From: Bog-532 sp963828445
Lineage (GTDB): Bacteria; Actinomycetota; Actinomycetes; Streptosporangiales; Streptosporangiaceae
NCBI GenBank assembly: GCA_963828445.1
Contig: CAWHFP010000007.1
Span: forward strand, 80,204 to 144,203
Direction: 5' to 3'
Length of the DNA: 64,000 nucleotides
Notes under the pieces: model-generated
Seen by the model: the letters and a program-made list of their open reading frames with translations, nothing else
Databases searched by the model: none
What the model was told of the DNA's origin: nothing
In this document: piece after piece, positions 51,107 to 60,628 of the stretch
How the letters are laid out: each line of letters starts with the position of its first letter
Position numbering within the stretch: the first letter of the stretch is position 1
Made by a program: the position numbers and the translations under genes

Positions 51107-51535
51107 ACCCCGCATCGATCCCGGACCCAGACCCCGACCTTCGATATAAAAAATCTGCAGCAACCTGGCTGCGGCGGCTCAACTGCCGGCATGACCCGCA
51201 GTGGAGCGGGGCGGGCAGGGGTGCAATGTCGAAATTGCTCCCCTGGGAGGGGTGGCTGACGGGGTAGGCGGGGGTGGGTGTCTTGTGTGGCTGCTGTGGG
51301 CGCGGGTTGCGGCGAGGCGGTCTGGTGGCTGAGCGGACTGGGGCCATCGCACGGCGGGCAGGGGGCTGACGGGCAGTGGAGCGGTTTGACGCTCAGTGGC
51401 GCGGGCTGCGGCGAGTCGGCCTGACCGGCCCAGCGAACCGGGCCGGAGGCTCGGTGAGTGGCCGGTAATACGGCTGGTAGCGCAGCGGGGCGCGGAGCGC
51501 AGCGGGGGGTCCGGGGGGTCGCTCCCCCGAAGAAA
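51107..51535. other. gene-free interval with repeats, between convergent RR and ctaF
   Basis: 429 bp without a plausible gene: the open frames here have no family-like features and run antisense to each other. It contains an inverted copy of the AT-rich dispersed repeat (51136-51156). It also has two related ~20-bp pieces GCGCGGGTTGCGGCGAGGCGG (about 51299) and GCGCGGGCTGCGGCGAGTCGG (about 51400), CAGTGGAGCGG direct repeats (about 51199, 51374), and a small GGGGG/CCCCC hairpin at 51514-51528 just past the ctaF stop. Confidence 0.7.
51136..51156 (-). repeat. dispersed AT-rich repeat, perfect copy, inverted (site B)
   Basis: Reverse complement of 13640-13660 without mismatch. Lies 30 bp past the response-regulator stop in the gene-free interval. 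Confidence 0.85.
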
Positions 51536-51932
51536 TCAGTGCGCGTAGTGGCCGCGGTAGTACTCGAAGACGAAGCCGATGGCGGTGAACATGGATCATC
51601 AGGGCGCCGATCAGGAACAGCCACCAGCCGACGGCGAAGCCGAACGCGGGATCGGCGCAGGAGAAGCCGACGAACAGCGGCCACCAGCTGTGCGGGCTGA
51701 AGAAGCCGATCTCGCCGGTGCCCTGCTCGATCTCGCCCTGGTGGTCGTCTTCGGGCCGCTCGGGCAGCCGGCGGCCGGTGAACAGCACGTAGAACCCGGT
51801 CAGGATGGCCAGCCCCACCGCGAAGGCGAGCGCGGCGGTGCCGGTCGGGTCCTTGGAGTAGTACCAGTAGATGATGTCCGCGCCGCCGAAGAAGGTGGCG
51901 CAGCCGAGAAACAGCCAGCCTTCAACCTTCAT
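51536..51932 (-). pseudogene. ctaF: cytochrome c oxidase subunit IV (actinobacterial CtaF), one frameshift
   Basis: About 132 residues joined, with four TM helices. Frame one: MKVEGWLFLGCATFFGGADIIYWYYSKDPTGTAALAFAVG, SPHSWWPLFVGFS and GWWLFLIGALMI. Near 51593 an extra C shifts it; the other frame gives FTAIGFVFEYYRGHYAH and the stop at 51536-51538, the normal family ending. As read, the frame would run about 50 residues further into nonsense. Length 1 modulo 3. Small fourth subunit unique to actinobacterial aa3 oxidase. Confidence 0.9.
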
Positions 51933-51971
51933 GCCATTCTCTTTCTGTTGAGCCTCATGGGAGGGCGGGGG

Positions 51972-53718
51972 CTAAGCATCGTGGGCGGACGCCGGGAGCT
52001 GGTTCTGGTTCTCGACCGGCTCTTCCAGGGTCTGGGTCAGCCCGCGGGCGGCCAGGCCGCTCTTGACGTGCGGGTAGTGCAGCTCGAAGGCCGGGCGCTC
52101 GGACCGGATCCGCGGGATGCGGTAGAAGTTGTGCCGCGGCGGCGGGCAGGAGGTGGCCCACTCCAGCGAGCTGGCGAAGCCCCACGGGTCCTCGACGTTG
52201 ACCATCTCGCCGTACCGGTGCGTCTTGTACACGTTGTAGAAGAACACCAGGATCGACAGGGTCAGCACCCAGGAGCCGATCGGACGACATCTGGTTCAGC
52301 AGCGTGACGTTGCCGGGCAGGTCCGGGTAGTTGGCGATGCGCCGGGGCATGCCCTCGACGCCGATCCAGTGCTGGACCAGGAACGTCAGGTTGAACCCGA
52401 TGAACATCAGCCAGAACTGGATCTTGCCGATCCGGTCGTCGAGCTTCTTCCCGGTCATCTTGGGCCACCAGAAGTAGAAGCCCGCGAACATCTCGAACAG
52501 CACCGTGCCCGCCAGCACGTAGTGGAAGTGCGCGACCACGAAGTAGGAGTCGCTGACCGCGAAGTCCAGCGGCGGCGAGGCCAGGATGATGCCGGTGATC
52601 CCGCCGAACAGGAACACGATCAGGAAGCCGACCGCGAACAGCATGGGCGGCTCGAAGGTGAGCTGCCCCTTCCAGATCGTCCCGGCCCAGTTGAAGAACT
52701 TCACCCCGGTGGGGATGGCGATCAGGAACGTCATGAACGAGAAGAACGGGAGCAGCACGCCGCCGGTGGTGAACATGTGGTGGGCCCACACGGTCATCGA
52801 CAGGCCGGCGATCGAGATCGTCGCCGCGATCAGGCCCTTGTAGCCGAACAGCGGCTTGCGGCTGAACACCGGCAAGATCTCGGTCGCGATGCCGAAGAAC
52901 GGCAAGGCCAGGATGTACACCTCGGGGTGCCCGAAGAACCAGAACAGGTTCTGCCACAGCAGCGGGCCGCCGCTGGAGGCGTCGAACACGTGCGAGCCCA
53001 GGCGGCGGTCGATCTCGAGCACCAGCAGGGCGGCGGCCAGGGTGGGGAAGGCCAGCAGGATCAGCATCGAGGTGAGCAGCGCGTTCCAGGTGAAGATGGG
53101 CATCCGGAACATGGTCATGCCCGGCGCGCGCAGGCAGAAGATCGTGGTCACGAAGTTCACGCCGCCGAGGATCGTGCCCAGCCCGGACAGCACCAGGCCC
53201 ATGATCCACAGGTCGGCGCCGATCCCGGGCGAGTAGACCGCGTTGGTCAGCGGGGTGTAGGCGTACCAGCCGAAGGCGGCCGCCCCGCCCGGGGCCAGGA
53301 AGCTGACGATCAGAATCAGCCCGCCGAACAGGAAGAAGTAGTAGCTCAGCAGGTTCATCCGCGGGAACGCCACGTCCGGCGCGCCGATCTGCAGCGGCAT
53401 GACCACGTTCGCGAACCCGATGAACAGCGGGGTGGCGAACAGCAGCAGCATCAGCGTGCCGTGAATGGTGAACAGCTCGTTGTACACCTGGTCGGAGACA
53501 ACCCGGTTGTTCGGCTCGAACAGCTGGAGCCGGATGATGATCGCCATGATCCCGGCGATGATGAAGAAGCCGAACGAGGTGATCAGGTACATGTACCCGA
53601 TGACCTTGTGGTCGGTGGACGAGAGCCAGCCGGACAGCACCCCGCCCTTGGTGTCCGACCGCTGCCGCGGGATGATCGGGGAACCGGCAACCGGCGGCTG
53701 CTGCTCGATCGTGCTCAC
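51972..53718 (-). pseudogene. ctaD: cytochrome c oxidase subunit I, one frameshift
   Basis: Joined product about 582 aa. Twelve TM helices and all heme-copper residues are visible: FTIHGTLML (heme a His), WFFGHPEVYI (CuB His-Tyr), AHHMFTTG (CuB His pair), VAHFHYVL (heme a/a3 His). GTG 53718 (VSTIEQQ) overlaps the ctaC stop. Near 52280 (TCGTCCGATCGG) one extra base breaks the frame after LLNQMSS; the tail continues WVLTLSILVFFYNVYKTHRYG to the stop at 51972. Length 1 modulo 3. Probably a sequencing error in an essential gene. Confidence 0.95.
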
Positions 53719-54620
53719 TTGGCACCACTCCTGATTGCCGTCTTCGCGTCCTGGCCGCCACCGCTGCCGCCGAGGCCGTTGTTGCCCGTGCCGCCGGTGC
53801 TGCTGGGCTCCGGGGCCGGCTGCCCGTTGGACGGCGAGCTCTTCTTCTGGGCGGCGATCCACTGCTGGAACTGCTGCGGGGTCACGACCTTCAGCGTGAA
53901 CAGCATGCGGCTGTGGTACAGGCCGCACAGCTCGCTGCAGTGACCGGTGAACGTGCCGGTCTTGGTCAGGTTGACCTCGAAGTGGTTCGGGTGACCCGGG
54001 ATGACGTCCCGCTTGAACAGGAACTCCGGCACCCAGAACGAGTGGATCACGTCCGGTGAGGTCAGGTTGAACCGGACGGTCTCGCCGGTCGGCAACTCCA
54101 GCACGGGCAGCGGGCCGGGGTACATGACGCCGTTCTCGGTCACCTTGTACTGCGGGTAGTTGAACTGCCAGCTCCACTGGTAGCCGACCACGTTCACGGT
54201 CACGTCCGAGGAGGAGGTCAGCGTGTCGATGTAGTCCTCGTCGCGCGCGGTGTAGTAGAAGAGCACCGCGATCAGCACGAACGGCAGCGCCGTGTACAGG
54301 ATCTCGATGGGCAGGTTGTACCGGACCTGCGGGGGCAGGTGGTCATCCCCCCGCCGCCTGCGGTGGAAGAGCACCGCCCACAGGATCAGGCCCCACACCG
54401 CCACCGCGACGGCCATACCGGCGATCCATGAACCCTGCCAGAGGTGGAGCGTGACCAGCCCCTGCTTGGTGATGGGGTTCGGGAAGCCGACACGCGTGAA
54501 CGTGTCGTTCGTGCAGCCGGTCAGCGCGACCAGCAGCACCGCGAGTCCGGCCGCGCGCGGCACCCAGCGGCGCGGCTGGCCTGCGCGTCCGCGGTGCGGA
54601 GCGGGGCGGTTGGGAGTCAA
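53715..54620 (-). CDS. ctaC: cytochrome c oxidase subunit II
   Basis: 301 aa from TTG 54620. Lipoprotein-type N-terminus ending LLVALTGC, two TM helices (about residues 66-90 and 108-128), then the cupredoxin domain with the CuA motif HCSELCGLYHSRM and the aromatic YQWSWQFNYP. C-terminal Ser/Pro/Gly tail. TTG 54620 has GGAAGG upstream; GTG 54563 would give a shorter 282-aa protein. The long open frame upstream (to 55199) is antisense to the TusA-like gene. Overlaps ctaD by GTGA. Confidence 0.95.
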   Translation of the reverse strand: MTPNRPAPHRGRAGQPRRWVPRAAGLAVLLVALTGCTNDTFTRVGFPNPITKQGLVTLHLWQGSWIAGMAVAVAVWGLILWAVLFHRRRRGDDHLPPQVRYNLPIEILYTALPFVLIAVLFYYTARDEDYIDTLTSSSDVTVNVVGYQWSWQFNYPQYKVTENGVMYPGPLPVLELPTGETVRFNLTSPDVIHSFWVPEFLFKRDVIPGHPNHFEVNLTKTGTFTGHCSELCGLYHSRMLFTLKVVTPQQFQQWIAAQKKSSPSNGQPAPEPSSTGGTGNNGLGGSGGGQDAKTAIRSGAK

Positions 54621-54885
54621 CGGAATGTGCCTTCCAGGCGGGTGTCTGCGGTTCAGCGAGCCGGTGCTCACGGTCCTTCTACAGCGTGTCGTGGAAACAG
54701 TATCGCGCCTGGGCGGGCTTACGTCGGGGACCCCCGGCGTTTTTCCGGGCCGCCCCGGGTGCGGGCCCGGTACCTGGGCGGACGCCACGGCAAAACATGA
54801 CGGATTGAATCCGAATGACTTCAAAACGTATTCTTGAGCGTAGGACACTGGTGTCAGGGCATCATTGGGGTGTGGGCGGGATTTC

Positions 54886-55218
54886 ATGAGCAATCGGTGG
54901 TTCGGGCGCGGTGACGCGGGCTCGCCGGCGCCTGCGGCGGCGCCCTTGTCCGCTCCGGTTCCGGCCCCGGGGCCGGAACCGGTGGCCGAGGGGCCGCTGG
55001 TCACCATCGACGCGCTCGGGCGTAAGTGCCCGATCCCCATCATCATGCTGGCCCAGCGCATCAACGAGGTCCCCATCGGCTCGATCATCGCGGTGCTGGC
55101 CGACGACCCGGCCGCGGAGAGCGACGTTCCGGCCTGGTGCATGATGAAGTCCCACGACCACGTGCTGACCCAGCCGCTGGAGCGCGGCTGGGCCATCATG
55201 ATCCGGCGCGGCTACTGA
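54886..55218 (+). CDS. TusA-like sulfurtransferase-fold protein
   Basis: 110 aa. The TusA fold (residues about 45-110) has the CPIPI (CPxP) motif with the persulfide Cys, within DALGRKCPIPIIMLAQRI, and ends ERGWAIMIRRGY. A 40-residue Pro/Ala N-terminal extension precedes it. No dsrE/F or tusBCD partners nearby; sulfur transfer to cofactors or tRNA is an inference. Two earlier in-frame starts (54865, 54871) exist. It is divergent from ctaC across a 265-bp gap with no recognisable signal. Confidence 0.88.
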   Translation: MSNRWFGRGDAGSPAPAAAPLSAPVPAPGPEPVAEGPLVTIDALGRKCPIPIIMLAQRINEVPIGSIIAVLADDPAAESDVPAWCMMKSHDHVLTQPLERGWAIMIRRGY

Positions 55219-55255
55219 GCCGTGAGCCGCCAGCTGGCCGGCTCGGCGAAGGCGG

Positions 55256-56119
55256 CTAGGCCGTCAGCTTGGCGAAGGCGGCGCGGGCCACGGCCAGCGA
55301 GCCCGCCGACAGCTGGTTCATCGACACCGGCCCGTAGTCGCCGTGGTTGGACTTGTCCAGGCCGTTCAGGGTCGCGGTGATCAGCACGTTCTTGTAGCGG
55401 ATGACGGTGGTCGCCACGTCGGTGACGGCGCCTTCGATGTTGTAGGCCTGGGTCGCGGTGAACGCGGCCATACCCAGCCCCTTGACCACCGTGACCTGCG
55501 CCTTGGGGGCGTCGGTGTTGGGGGCGGGGTTCTGCTTGTCCTGCAGGGCGGCGGCGTAGGCGTCGATGGCCGCGAACGTGGCGCTGCCGTTTCCGCTGGC
55601 CAGTCCGCTGGGGGTCTCGGCCCGGATGTCGAGCTCGAGCAGCCGGTAGGTGGGGCGCTGGTCCAGCGTCCAGTTGCACTGGCTGTCCTGGGCGCCGTAC
55701 AGGGGCGGCGGTGCGGCCTGCTTGGTCTTACCGGGCAGGTAGCTGGACAGCGTGCTGGCCGGCACCGCGGGGCAGGCCGACGGCACCTTCTGGATCTCGC
55801 CCGGCAGGAACGTGGTGATCAGCGAGCCGGGGGTGACCGAAGCCGGTTTCGAGCCCGGCACCACCAGCACCACCACGATCACGGCGACCAGGACGACGAC
55901 CGCGGCCGGGACGCCCCAGACCAGCCACCGGCGCCGCTGGGCCCCGCGCCGCCGGTTGCGGGCGCTGCGCCGCGGCGATTCTTCGGGCGCGTCCGGGCCC
56001 AGCTGGTCGTAGCGCTGCTGGTCGTAGCCCTGTTGGTAGGGCTCGCCGTCGGGGGACGGCTGGCCAGCGGCGGACCAGTCAGCGGGTGGACGTGGCGGGA
56101 GTGACCCCTGCTCTGTCAC
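55256..56119 (-). CDS. DUF3558-like single-pass membrane protein
   Basis: 287 aa from GTG. Residues 1-60 are cytosolic, Gln/Tyr/Pro-rich and basic near the membrane (RRSARNRRRGAQRRR); TM at about 65-88 (WGVPAAVVVLVAVIVVVLVV). The extracellular domain has two cysteines (SACPAV, SQCNWT) as in DUF3558-type proteins. Function unknown. It precedes or follows the tsaE operon in direction, but 22 bp separate its start from the tsaE stop. Confidence 0.65.
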   Translation of the reverse strand: MTEQGSLPPRPPADWSAAGQPSPDGEPYQQGYDQQRYDQLGPDAPEESPRRSARNRRRGAQRRRWLVWGVPAAVVVLVAVIVVVLVVPGSKPASVTPGSLITTFLPGEIQKVPSACPAVPASTLSSYLPGKTKQAAPPPLYGAQDSQCNWTLDQRPTYRLLELDIRAETPSGLASGNGSATFAAIDAYAAALQDKQNPAPNTDAPKAQVTVVKGLGMAAFTATQAYNIEGAVTDVATTVIRYKNVLITATLNGLDKSNHGDYGPVSMNQLSAGSLAVARAAFAKLTA

Positions 56120-56141
56120 GGCGCGCCTCCGAGGAGAGGTG

Positions 56142-56618
56142 TCAGACCCGGACGATCCTATGGTGATCGGCGGCCCAGCGGGGGCCGATCCCGGTGAGCC
56201 GGACGATCCGCCCGTCGCCGCGCAGCTCGATGGCGACCTCCAGCCGGTCCTCGGACAGGCCTTCGGCCAGACCTTCGCCCCACTCGACCACCGTCACCGA
56301 ACTGTCCGTGCTGGCGTCCAGATCCAGGTCGTCGATTTCCGCCACCCCGCCCAGCCGGTAGGCGTCCGCGTGCACCAGGGCCGGGCCGCCGCGCAGCGAC
56401 GGATGGACCCGGGCGATCACGAACGTCGGCGAGGTGATCGGACCGCGGACGCCGAGGCCGTCCCCGATCCCCTGGACCAGGGTGGTCTTGCCCGCCCCGA
56501 GCGGCCCGCTCAGCACCAGCAGGTCACCGGCGTGCAACTCGGCCGCGAGACGGCGGCCCAGGTCCCGCATGGCGTCGGCGGTGGGGATCTCGATGGTCTC
56601 GGTCGTCGATTCAGGCAT
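56142..56618 (-). CDS. tsaE: tRNA t6A biosynthesis ATPase TsaE
   Basis: 158 aa. Walker A GPLGAGKTTL (about residues 39-48), SPTFVIAR and HADAYRLGG, and the conserved VEWGEG (Glu of the ATPase). It regenerates the TsaBD complex with ATP. ATG 56618 (MPESTTETIEI) overlaps the alr stop by 8 bp. The partner genes tsaB-rimI-tsaD are 37 kb away rather than immediately downstream. Confidence 0.95.
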   Translation of the reverse strand: MPESTTETIEIPTADAMRDLGRRLAAELHAGDLLVLSGPLGAGKTTLVQGIGDGLGVRGPITSPTFVIARVHPSLRGGPALVHADAYRLGGVAEIDDLDLDASTDSSVTVVEWGEGLAEGLSEDRLEVAIELRGDGRIVRLTGIGPRWAADHHRIVRV

Positions 56619-57747
56619 CTGTCCGTCCGCCCTGATAGGTCCGCGGCACCCGGCCGCCGATTCCGGTGGCGATCTCGTAGGAGATGGTGCCCAGCCGCTC
56701 ACCCCACTCCTGCGCGGTGGGCTCACCGTCGTCGCCCGGCCCGAACAGCACCACCTCATCCCCGGGTGCGACGGGCTGGTCGCCGAAGTCGACCACGAAC
56801 TGGTCCATGCACACGGTCCCGGCGATCCGCCAGCGCTGGCCGCGGGCCTGCACCAGCGGCTGGCCGATGGCTCCGCGCGGCACGCCGTCGGCGTAGCCCA
56901 GCGGGACCAGGCCGAGGGTGGTGGCCGTGCTGGTGACGTAGCGGTGGCCGTAGGAGACCCCGGTGCCGGGCGGAACCCGCTTGACCTGGGCCAGCCGGGC
57001 GCGCAGGGTCATGGCCGGGCGCAGCCAGCCGGGCGCGCCGCCGGGCAGCGTGGACAGGCCGTAGATGGCGCCGCCCAGCCGGACCAGGTCCAGGCGGGAT
57101 TCGGGCACCGTGATGGCGCCGGCGGTGTTGGCGATGTGCCGCACCTCGGGGGTGACCCCGGCCTTCTCGGCCTGGGCGGTGGCGTCGGCGAAGCGGGACA
57201 GCTGGGCACCGATCGACGGGTGGCCGGGCTCGTCGGCGCAGGCGAAGTGGGACCACAGGCCGGTGACCTTCACCAGGCCGTCGGCCTGGGCGGCCAGCGC
57301 GGCGTCGACCACCGCGGGCCAGTCGGCCGGGGTGGCGCCGCCGCGGCTCAGGCCGGTGTCGGCCTTGAGGTGCAGGCGGGCGGGGCGCTGCGCGCGCTGG
57401 GCGGCGGCGGCGATCTGGTGCACCAGCGGGACCGAGCCGGCCGTGAGGTCGATCCCGGCCCGGATCGCGTCCTCCTGGGCGTTCTCGGCCAGGGCCATCA
57501 GGACCAGTACCGGCACGGTCAGCCCGGCCCGGCGCAGCTTCAGGGCCTCGGCCACGTGCACCACGCCGAGCCAGTCCGCGCCGCCGGCCACCGCGGCCCG
57601 GGCGGCCTGGGTGCTGCCGTGGCCGTAGCCGTCGGCCTTGACCACCGCCATCAGCTGCGGGCCGGGGACGCGTTCGCGCAGGACCTCGACGTTGCCGGTG
57701 ATCGTGCTCAGGTCGACGGCGGCTTCGGCGTGCTGGGCCGCGGTCAT
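56611..57747 (-). CDS. alr: alanine racemase
   Basis: 378 aa PLP-dependent enzyme that makes D-Ala for peptidoglycan. PLP lysine is Lys37 in VVKADGYGHG, the catalytic Tyr is in VSYGHRY (about 268), and DLVRLGGAIYGL is the fold signature. Overlaps nnr by 4 bp and tsaE by 8 bp. Confidence 0.97.
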   Translation of the reverse strand: MTAAQHAEAAVDLSTITGNVEVLRERVPGPQLMAVVKADGYGHGSTQAARAAVAGGADWLGVVHVAEALKLRRAGLTVPVLVLMALAENAQEDAIRAGIDLTAGSVPLVHQIAAAAQRAQRPARLHLKADTGLSRGGATPADWPAVVDAALAAQADGLVKVTGLWSHFACADEPGHPSIGAQLSRFADATAQAEKAGVTPEVRHIANTAGAITVPESRLDLVRLGGAIYGLSTLPGGAPGWLRPAMTLRARLAQVKRVPPGTGVSYGHRYVTSTATTLGLVPLGYADGVPRGAIGQPLVQARGQRWRIAGTVCMDQFVVDFGDQPVAPGDEVVLFGPGDDGEPTAQEWGERLGTISYEIATGIGGRVPRTYQGGRTDA

Positions 57748-59273
57748 GCGCTGTCTTCCGACGACCGGACCGAGCGGATGGCGCCGGGCAGGGCGCGGAC
57801 CACGTCGCTGGCGCCGATCGGGGCTCCGTCGGCGGCCTGGCGGGCGGCCACCCCGTGCAGGAAGGCGGCGGCGGCCGCGGCGTCGGGTGGGGTCAGGCCC
57901 TGGGCCAGCAGCGCGCCGGCCAAGCCGGACAGCACGTCACCGGAGCCGGCCGTGGCCAGCCACGGGGTGCCGGTGGAGTTGACCCGGTCCGGGTGGGCCC
58001 AGGGGCTGTCCGGCGGCGAGCAGATGACCGTGGTGGAGCCCTTGAGCAGCACGGTGACGCCGAGCGAGCGGGCGGCCGCGCGGGCGTGGGTGAGCCGCTG
58101 GGCCTCGATGTCGGCCCGGTCGGCGCCGGTCAGCCGGGACAGTTCCCCGGCGTGCGGGGTGATCAGCGTGGGCGCGGTCCGGCGCAGCAGGTCGCGGTGC
58201 TCGGCCAGGATGGTCAGGCCGTCGGCGTCGACCAGCACCGGCAGGTCGGTGGCCAGGATCGCGGCCAGCAGTTCGGCCGAATCGTCCCCGGTGCCCATGC
58301 CGGGCCCGGCCGTCCAGGCCTGGACCCGGCCGACCGATTCCAGGAAGTCCTTCGCGGTGGTGTGCTGCCAGCGGTTCACGCCTTCGGCCGGTTCGGGCGG
58401 CAACGAGGTGATCACGGTTTCCGGCCACCACTGGCGGACCACCTCCACCGCGGGCGGGGCCGAGACGAAGCGGATCATGCCGGCGCCGCCGTGGATGGCC
58501 CCGCCGGCCGACAGCACGGCCGCGCCGGTGTACTGCTCGCTGCCGGACACCAGGCCCAGCACGCCGCGGCGGTACTTGTCGGAGTCGGCGGTGGGGACGG
58601 GCAGCAGGGCGGCGATGTCGGCGGCCTGGGCCGCGATCACGTCGGCCGGGCCCGGGTCCAGGCCGATGTCCACCAGTTCGGTCACGCCGGCGTAGCCGGC
58701 GCCGGGGTCGATGAGCAGGCCCGGCTTCCAGGTGCCGAAGGTCACGGTCACGTCGGCCTGGACGGCGGTTCCCGCCACCGCCCCGGTGTCGGCGTCCACC
58801 CCGCTGGGCAGGTCGACCGCGACCACGGTGGCGATCGACTGGCCGGCCTTCGCGGCCAGCGTGGCGTAGGGCTCACGGAGGCCGCCCTTACCGCCGATGC
58901 CGAGCATGCCGTCCAGGATCAGGTCCGCGTCGTCGAGGGCCCGGTCCAGCGACGGGTCCTCGGGACCGATGATGCGCCCACCGGCGGCGCGCAGGTCGGC
59001 CGCGCCCTCCGGGTGGAGCTTTGATCCGGCCGCCACGGCCAGGACGGCGGCACCCCGGCGGGCCAGCCGGGCCGCGGCGTACAGGGCGTCACCGCCGTTG
59101 TCGCCGCTGCCGGCCAGCACCACGACGCGGGCCCCGTAGACGCCGTCCAGCAGCTGGGCGCAGACCACGGCCAGGCCGGTCGCGGCCCGCTGCATCAGCG
59201 TCCCGTCGGGCAGGGCGGCCATCAGTTCGGCTTCGGCGGCCCTCACGTTGGCCACCTCACGAGCATCGCGCAT
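57744..59273 (-). CDS. nnr: bifunctional NAD(P)HX epimerase/dehydratase
   Basis: 509 aa. N-terminal YjeF_N epimerase (residues about 1-215; GSGDNGGDALYAARL-like AGSGDNGGDALYAA, DLPSGVDADTG) fused to the C-terminal ADP/ATP-dependent dehydratase (about 225-505; AGPGMGTGDD, DADGLTIL, TPHAGELSRL, ATAGSGDVLSG). It repairs hydrated NAD(P)H. Located in the standard glmM-nnr-alr-tsaE order. Confidence 0.96.
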   Translation of the reverse strand: MRDAREVANVRAAEAELMAALPDGTLMQRAATGLAVVCAQLLDGVYGARVVVLAGSGDNGGDALYAAARLARRGAAVLAVAAGSKLHPEGAADLRAAGGRIIGPEDPSLDRALDDADLILDGMLGIGGKGGLREPYATLAAKAGQSIATVVAVDLPSGVDADTGAVAGTAVQADVTVTFGTWKPGLLIDPGAGYAGVTELVDIGLDPGPADVIAAQAADIAALLPVPTADSDKYRRGVLGLVSGSEQYTGAAVLSAGGAIHGGAGMIRFVSAPPAVEVVRQWWPETVITSLPPEPAEGVNRWQHTTAKDFLESVGRVQAWTAGPGMGTGDDSAELLAAILATDLPVLVDADGLTILAEHRDLLRRTAPTLITPHAGELSRLTGADRADIEAQRLTHARAAARSLGVTVLLKGSTTVICSPPDSPWAHPDRVNSTGTPWLATAGSGDVLSGLAGALLAQGLTPPDAAAAAAFLHGVAARQAADGAPIGASDVVRALPGAIRSVRSSEDSA

Positions 59274-59278
59274 GGAAC

Positions 59279-60628
59279 TCAGGCTAGGGCGCGGCGGATG
59301 GTGTCGGCGACCTGGTGGGCGATGCGGTCGGCTTCGGCGGTGTCCACGGCCTCGACCATGACCCGGATGATGGGCTCGGTGCCACTGGGCCGGACCAGGA
59401 TGCGGCCCGAGGTACCCAGGGTCTGCTCGGCCTCCTGCACGGCCGCGGCCAGCTCGGGCGAGGTCGCGGCCCGCTCCTTGTCCCCCGGGACGTTGATGAG
59501 GACCTGCGGGTAGCGGGTCATGACCTTGGCCGCCTCGGCCAGGCTGACGCCCCGGCGGGCCAGCACGGCCAGCAGGTGCAGGGCGGTGAGCACGCCGTCG
59601 CCGGTGGTGGCGTAGTCGGCCAGGATGATGTGCCCGGACTGCTCGCCGCCCAGGCTGTGCTGGCCGGCCAGCATGGCCTCCAGCACGTACCGGTCGCCGA
59701 CCGGGGTCTCCACCACCGCGATGCCCGCGTCGTCCATGGCCAGCCGGAAGCCGAGGTTGGACATGACCGTGACCACGACGGTGTCCCCGGCCAGGCGGCC
59801 TTCCTGCTTGAGCTCGGCGGCCAGCACGGCCAGGATCTGGTCGCCGTCGATCACCTGGCCGTCGGCGTCCACGGCCAGGCAGCGGTCGGCGTCGCCGTCG
59901 TGGGCGATACCGACGTCGGCGGCCTGGGACCGCACCACCGACGCCACCGTGTCCAGGTGGGTGGAGCCGCAGCCGGAGTTGATGTTGTCCCCGTCGGGCT
60001 CGACCCCGATCGCGATGACCTCGGCCCCGGCCCGGCGCAGCGCCTCGGGCGCGATGGCGTAGGCGGCGCCGTGCGCGCAGTCGACCACCACCCGCAGGCC
60101 GGCCAGGGGCGGCTGGGCCGGGATCGGGCCGGAGCCCAGCGAGGCCACCAGGAAGTCGAGGTACTTCTCCTGCTCGGCCTCGGCCTCGATGGCCCGGCCG
60201 AACCCGTGCGGCGGCACCGGACCGGGCTGGCCCAGCCGCGCCTCGATCTGGTCCTCGACCTGGTCGGGCAGTTTGCGGCCACCGCGGGCGAAGAACTTGA
60301 TCCCGTTGTCCCGGGCCGGGTTGTGGCTGGCCGACAGGACCACGCCGAAGTCGGCCGCCAGCGCCTTGGTCAGATAGGCCACGCCGGGGGTGGGCAGCAC
60401 GCCGAGGCGGAGCACGTCCACCCCGGAGCTGGCCAGCCCGGCCACCACGGCCGCCTCGAGGAACTCGCCGGACGTACGGGGATCACGGCCGACCACCGCG
60501 ACCGGCCGCCGGTCGCCCGCTGGCGCGAGGACCTGGGCGGCCGCGACCGCGAGGTCGAGCGCGAGTCCGGCCGATAGTTCACTGCCCGCAACTCCGCGAA
60601 CACCGTCTGTGCCGAACAGTCGGCCCAC
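59279..60628 (-). CDS. glmM: phosphoglucosamine mutase
   Basis: 449 aa. Converts GlcN-6-P to GlcN-1-P for UDP-GlcNAc. Phospho-Ser loop SASHNPARDNG (about residues 97-107), metal DGDADR, sugar-binding GEQSGHI and PSGTEP. GTG 60628 (VGRLFGTDGVRG) is better spaced from GGGGAG than GTG 60637. The stop lies 5 bp from the nnr start, so they may be co-transcribed. Confidence 0.96.
   Translation of the reverse strand: MGRLFGTDGVRGVAGSELSAGLALDLAVAAAQVLAPAGDRRPVAVVGRDPRTSGEFLEAAVVAGLASSGVDVLRLGVLPTPGVAYLTKALAADFGVVLSASHNPARDNGIKFFARGGRKLPDQVEDQIEARLGQPGPVPPHGFGRAIEAEAEQEKYLDFLVASLGSGPIPAQPPLAGLRVVVDCAHGAAYAIAPEALRRAGAEVIAIGVEPDGDNINSGCGSTHLDTVASVVRSQAADVGIAHDGDADRCLAVDADGQVIDGDQILAVLAAELKQEGRLAGDTVVVTVMSNLGFRLAMDDAGIAVVETPVGDRYVLEAMLAGQHSLGGEQSGHIILADYATTGDGVLTALHLLAVLARRGVSLAEAAKVMTRYPQVLINVPGDKERAATSPELAAAVQEAEQTLGTSGRILVRPSGTEPIIRVMVEAVDTAEADRIAHQVADTIRRALA

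Noticed and set aside
51103..51684. Minus-strand frame of 193 codons after ctaF
   Set aside because: Pro/Arg-rich, overlaps the true 3' end of ctaF in another frame, and no similarity is recognised.
42748..53718. Programmed ribosomal frameshifting in qcrA/ctaD/ctaF
   Set aside because: The three shift sites have no common slippery sequence or adjoining structure, and homologs are encoded in one frame.
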